A stretch of 64,000 bases of DNA from Antedon mediterranea (taxonomy: Eukaryota > Echinodermata > Crinoidea > Comatulida > Antedonidae): contig NC_092674.1 of NCBI RefSeq assembly GCF_964355755.1, positions 9,367,001 to 9,431,000 on the forward strand, read 5' to 3'. Position 1 is the first letter of the stretch. Every line of letters begins with the position of its first letter. The position numbers were made by a program, and so were the translations under genes. Positions 62,101-64,000 of this stretch are shown here, piece after piece. The notes beneath the pieces were generated by a model, which worked only from the letters and a program-made list of their open reading frames with translations, was not told the DNA's origin and searched no databases.

Positions 62101-64000
62101 ACAAAGCAATTATAGGAAGAGAATTAACCTATGGTTTGTAAGTACTGAGTAGTGAAATCATTTCTAATTTTAGACAAGTATGTCGTTATGCAGTGAAGAG
62201 AGAAAAATCAAAATATAGTCTGTGGCTGATTTAGAGACGAAGGGAGCATCTCCTCTGTACCCCCTTCCACCCATAAGCTTGAATTCTTTTTAGCCTAGTA
62301 TTATAATTAAATTTAGATTAATTAAATTTATTTATTATTGGCCTTACAGAATATCATACTCTATTTTGTTTACCTAATTCCTCTTCGCCTTTCTGAACCC
62401 ATCACTGGATAAATACATATGTATAACAATTAACATGTAAAGAAAAAGTCTTAAGAATTAAAACACAGCAACCTAGATGGTCTCGGCATAAATGTTGAAC
62501 TGAATAACTATGATTAATTTGCATGTTTAGCTTGTAGTTACAATATCCAATTAAAGTTTGAGTATGGATAGCAACACTCATGATCCAATAATCTAATTAA
62601 TAATAAAGACGTAGGCCTAGTACAAATGGAATTTCTCATATCCAATGGATTATTCCTTTCAAGAAATTCATTCAGCCAATAAATACGTTGTCTGATCCTG
62701 ACATTGGTAAAGTTCTCTGTCTCTTGCGCATCTGAAAGTAAGTTTTACTTTCTTTCTTTTTCATATATCTTTCCTGTCACTCAGTTTTCTAGGCTTTCCT
62801 GGCAATGTATGGCAATATTATTAAATGACATAGTCGTTTCTTCCTTCTTACTCTTTCCAGTTCATCTTTCTTGTTTATTCACAGTTTCCCGAGACTTTCC
62901 ACATGTGAGGAAAACTCTCAATTTTTAGTCATACATTTACATACATACAAGTCAATGTTGGTGTTGAATATTTAGCAATATTTAGCGAAAATAATCCTTC
63001 CTTAAAAGTGTAGTCTTGCTCTCTCTTTATTCATCTTTCTTGATTTTCTCAATTCTTCAAGACTCTCTAGCCAGATGTGCTTCTACCCCCAACCACCCCC
63101 ACAAAACACATTCAACCACCCCGTTCTTATTTCCGAAATCCAATAATTGGATTGGATTTTTCCTCTTGATGTTTTCATACTCTTCAGCTTATATCGGTCC
63201 TTCTTTTTTACTGATGGATTGAACAAAAACTTTGTGTATGCATAATATTCATCATGAATATTTACCACAGATACAAGCCAACAAAACAAATATTTTACGC
63301 ATCTTCATAGCATCATGTTTCAATTGTCGCAAGCCAAAGACGCCGCAGGAAAACCCCGAGGATTTTAATAACGCAAAATAAACATTGGAAAGAATAGTCA
63401 TTATCGTTATCACGTTATAAAGGTAATGCAATCAATAGAAACTTGTGATTTATGAATAAGATTTTTAAAAACAAAGGAATATTGTGTGTGCTAGAATTGA
63501 TTAATGTCCCAGAGAAGAAACCGTAAATAGATTAATTTTCATGTAATATAAAGGCAGAAACTTTCTCATATAATTGAACAATTTCCAGCAATGAACATTT
63601 ACTATTATATGCGTGAACAACAAAAGAAAGCACTGCAATGATAATAAAAATTGTAATAGAGATAAATCAATATTGTTATTAAACATAAACACATAATATT
63701 GGAGTTGTACTGTACAAGAATTTAGTTTGGAAAACTTCAATTTGTCAATGTATGAAAAAATAAATAATACATTTTTAAATTATTTATTTCAGTATTTGTA
63801 ATTTAATCTAATGCATTTCTAGTCTTTTAATTTTGTTTTTTTTTCTATGGTCAATTGTGGTCTGTCTTTTTTTTATAATAATTGTAAAGCACAAAGTTTA
63901 CCCTCTAGGATTTCTTTTTTGTATAAAAAATAAATAAAAATATATATAACAAATAAAAATACAACCTCTTCAAACTCTTCCAAATCTGAAATTTTTAAAA
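59133..64000. other. Intergenic DNA without a recognisable gene
   Basis: AT-rich. Two overlapping antisense frames at 59733-60027 (74 and 83 codons) are the only ones of note, and neither shows a recognisable domain. A few inverted CTGCAGTAACT / AGTTACTGCAG words occur at 61763-61893. No RNA gene seen. Confidence 0.6.

Overview
The window looks like nuclear DNA of an invertebrate deuterostome, most likely an echinoderm. It is AT-rich, has long introns with GT-AG boundaries, is densely scattered with small DNA-transposon remnants and tRNA-derived SINEs, and is strewn with the short palindromic word AGGCCTA. The echinoderm placement is inference from general character; the sequence itself only proves an intron-rich animal genome. 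Three protein-coding genes can be assembled with consistent splice sites and reading frames.

(1) A Mastermind-like (MAML) Notch co-activator gene on the minus strand. Exon 1 (35411 down to 35091) encodes the CSL/Notch-binding helix. A phase-0 intron of about 33 kb follows. A large glutamine-rich exon (2045 down to 1) then runs off the left edge. (2) A seven-exon plus-strand gene, 38293-45934, encoding a 358-residue four-pass membrane protein of the LAPTM (lysosome-associated transmembrane protein) type. It has an unusually long cytoplasmic tail ending in overlapping PPxY and YxxPhi motifs. (3) A seven-coding-exon plus-strand gene, 49145-54007, encoding a 977-residue USP38-type deubiquitinase with all catalytic boxes and the family's Gly-rich C-terminus.

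The rest is intron and intergenic DNA. I see no convincing further protein gene in 54.0-64.0 kb or inside the MAML intron. That space holds identifiable mobile-element fossils: a 728-bp foldback element with a perfect 8-bp target duplication; a roughly 196-bp Mutator-like MITE with a perfect 10-bp duplication; two TA-flanked pogo/Tigger-like elements (485 bp and 1.9 kb); a TTAA-flanked MITE nested in the larger of these, with a second copy at 58.7 kb; a family of TA-flanked MITEs present at least four times; a SINE with a perfect 10-bp duplication; and several minisatellites.

The three genes do not form an obvious functional unit. Each acts in signalling or ubiquitin/lysosome biology, but their proximity is probably ordinary. 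I found no CRISPR array, no bacterial-type operon, and nothing I would call a new biological system. The most interesting protein-level observation is the long tailed LAPTM-like protein; the best structural observations are the intact foldback/MITE insertions.
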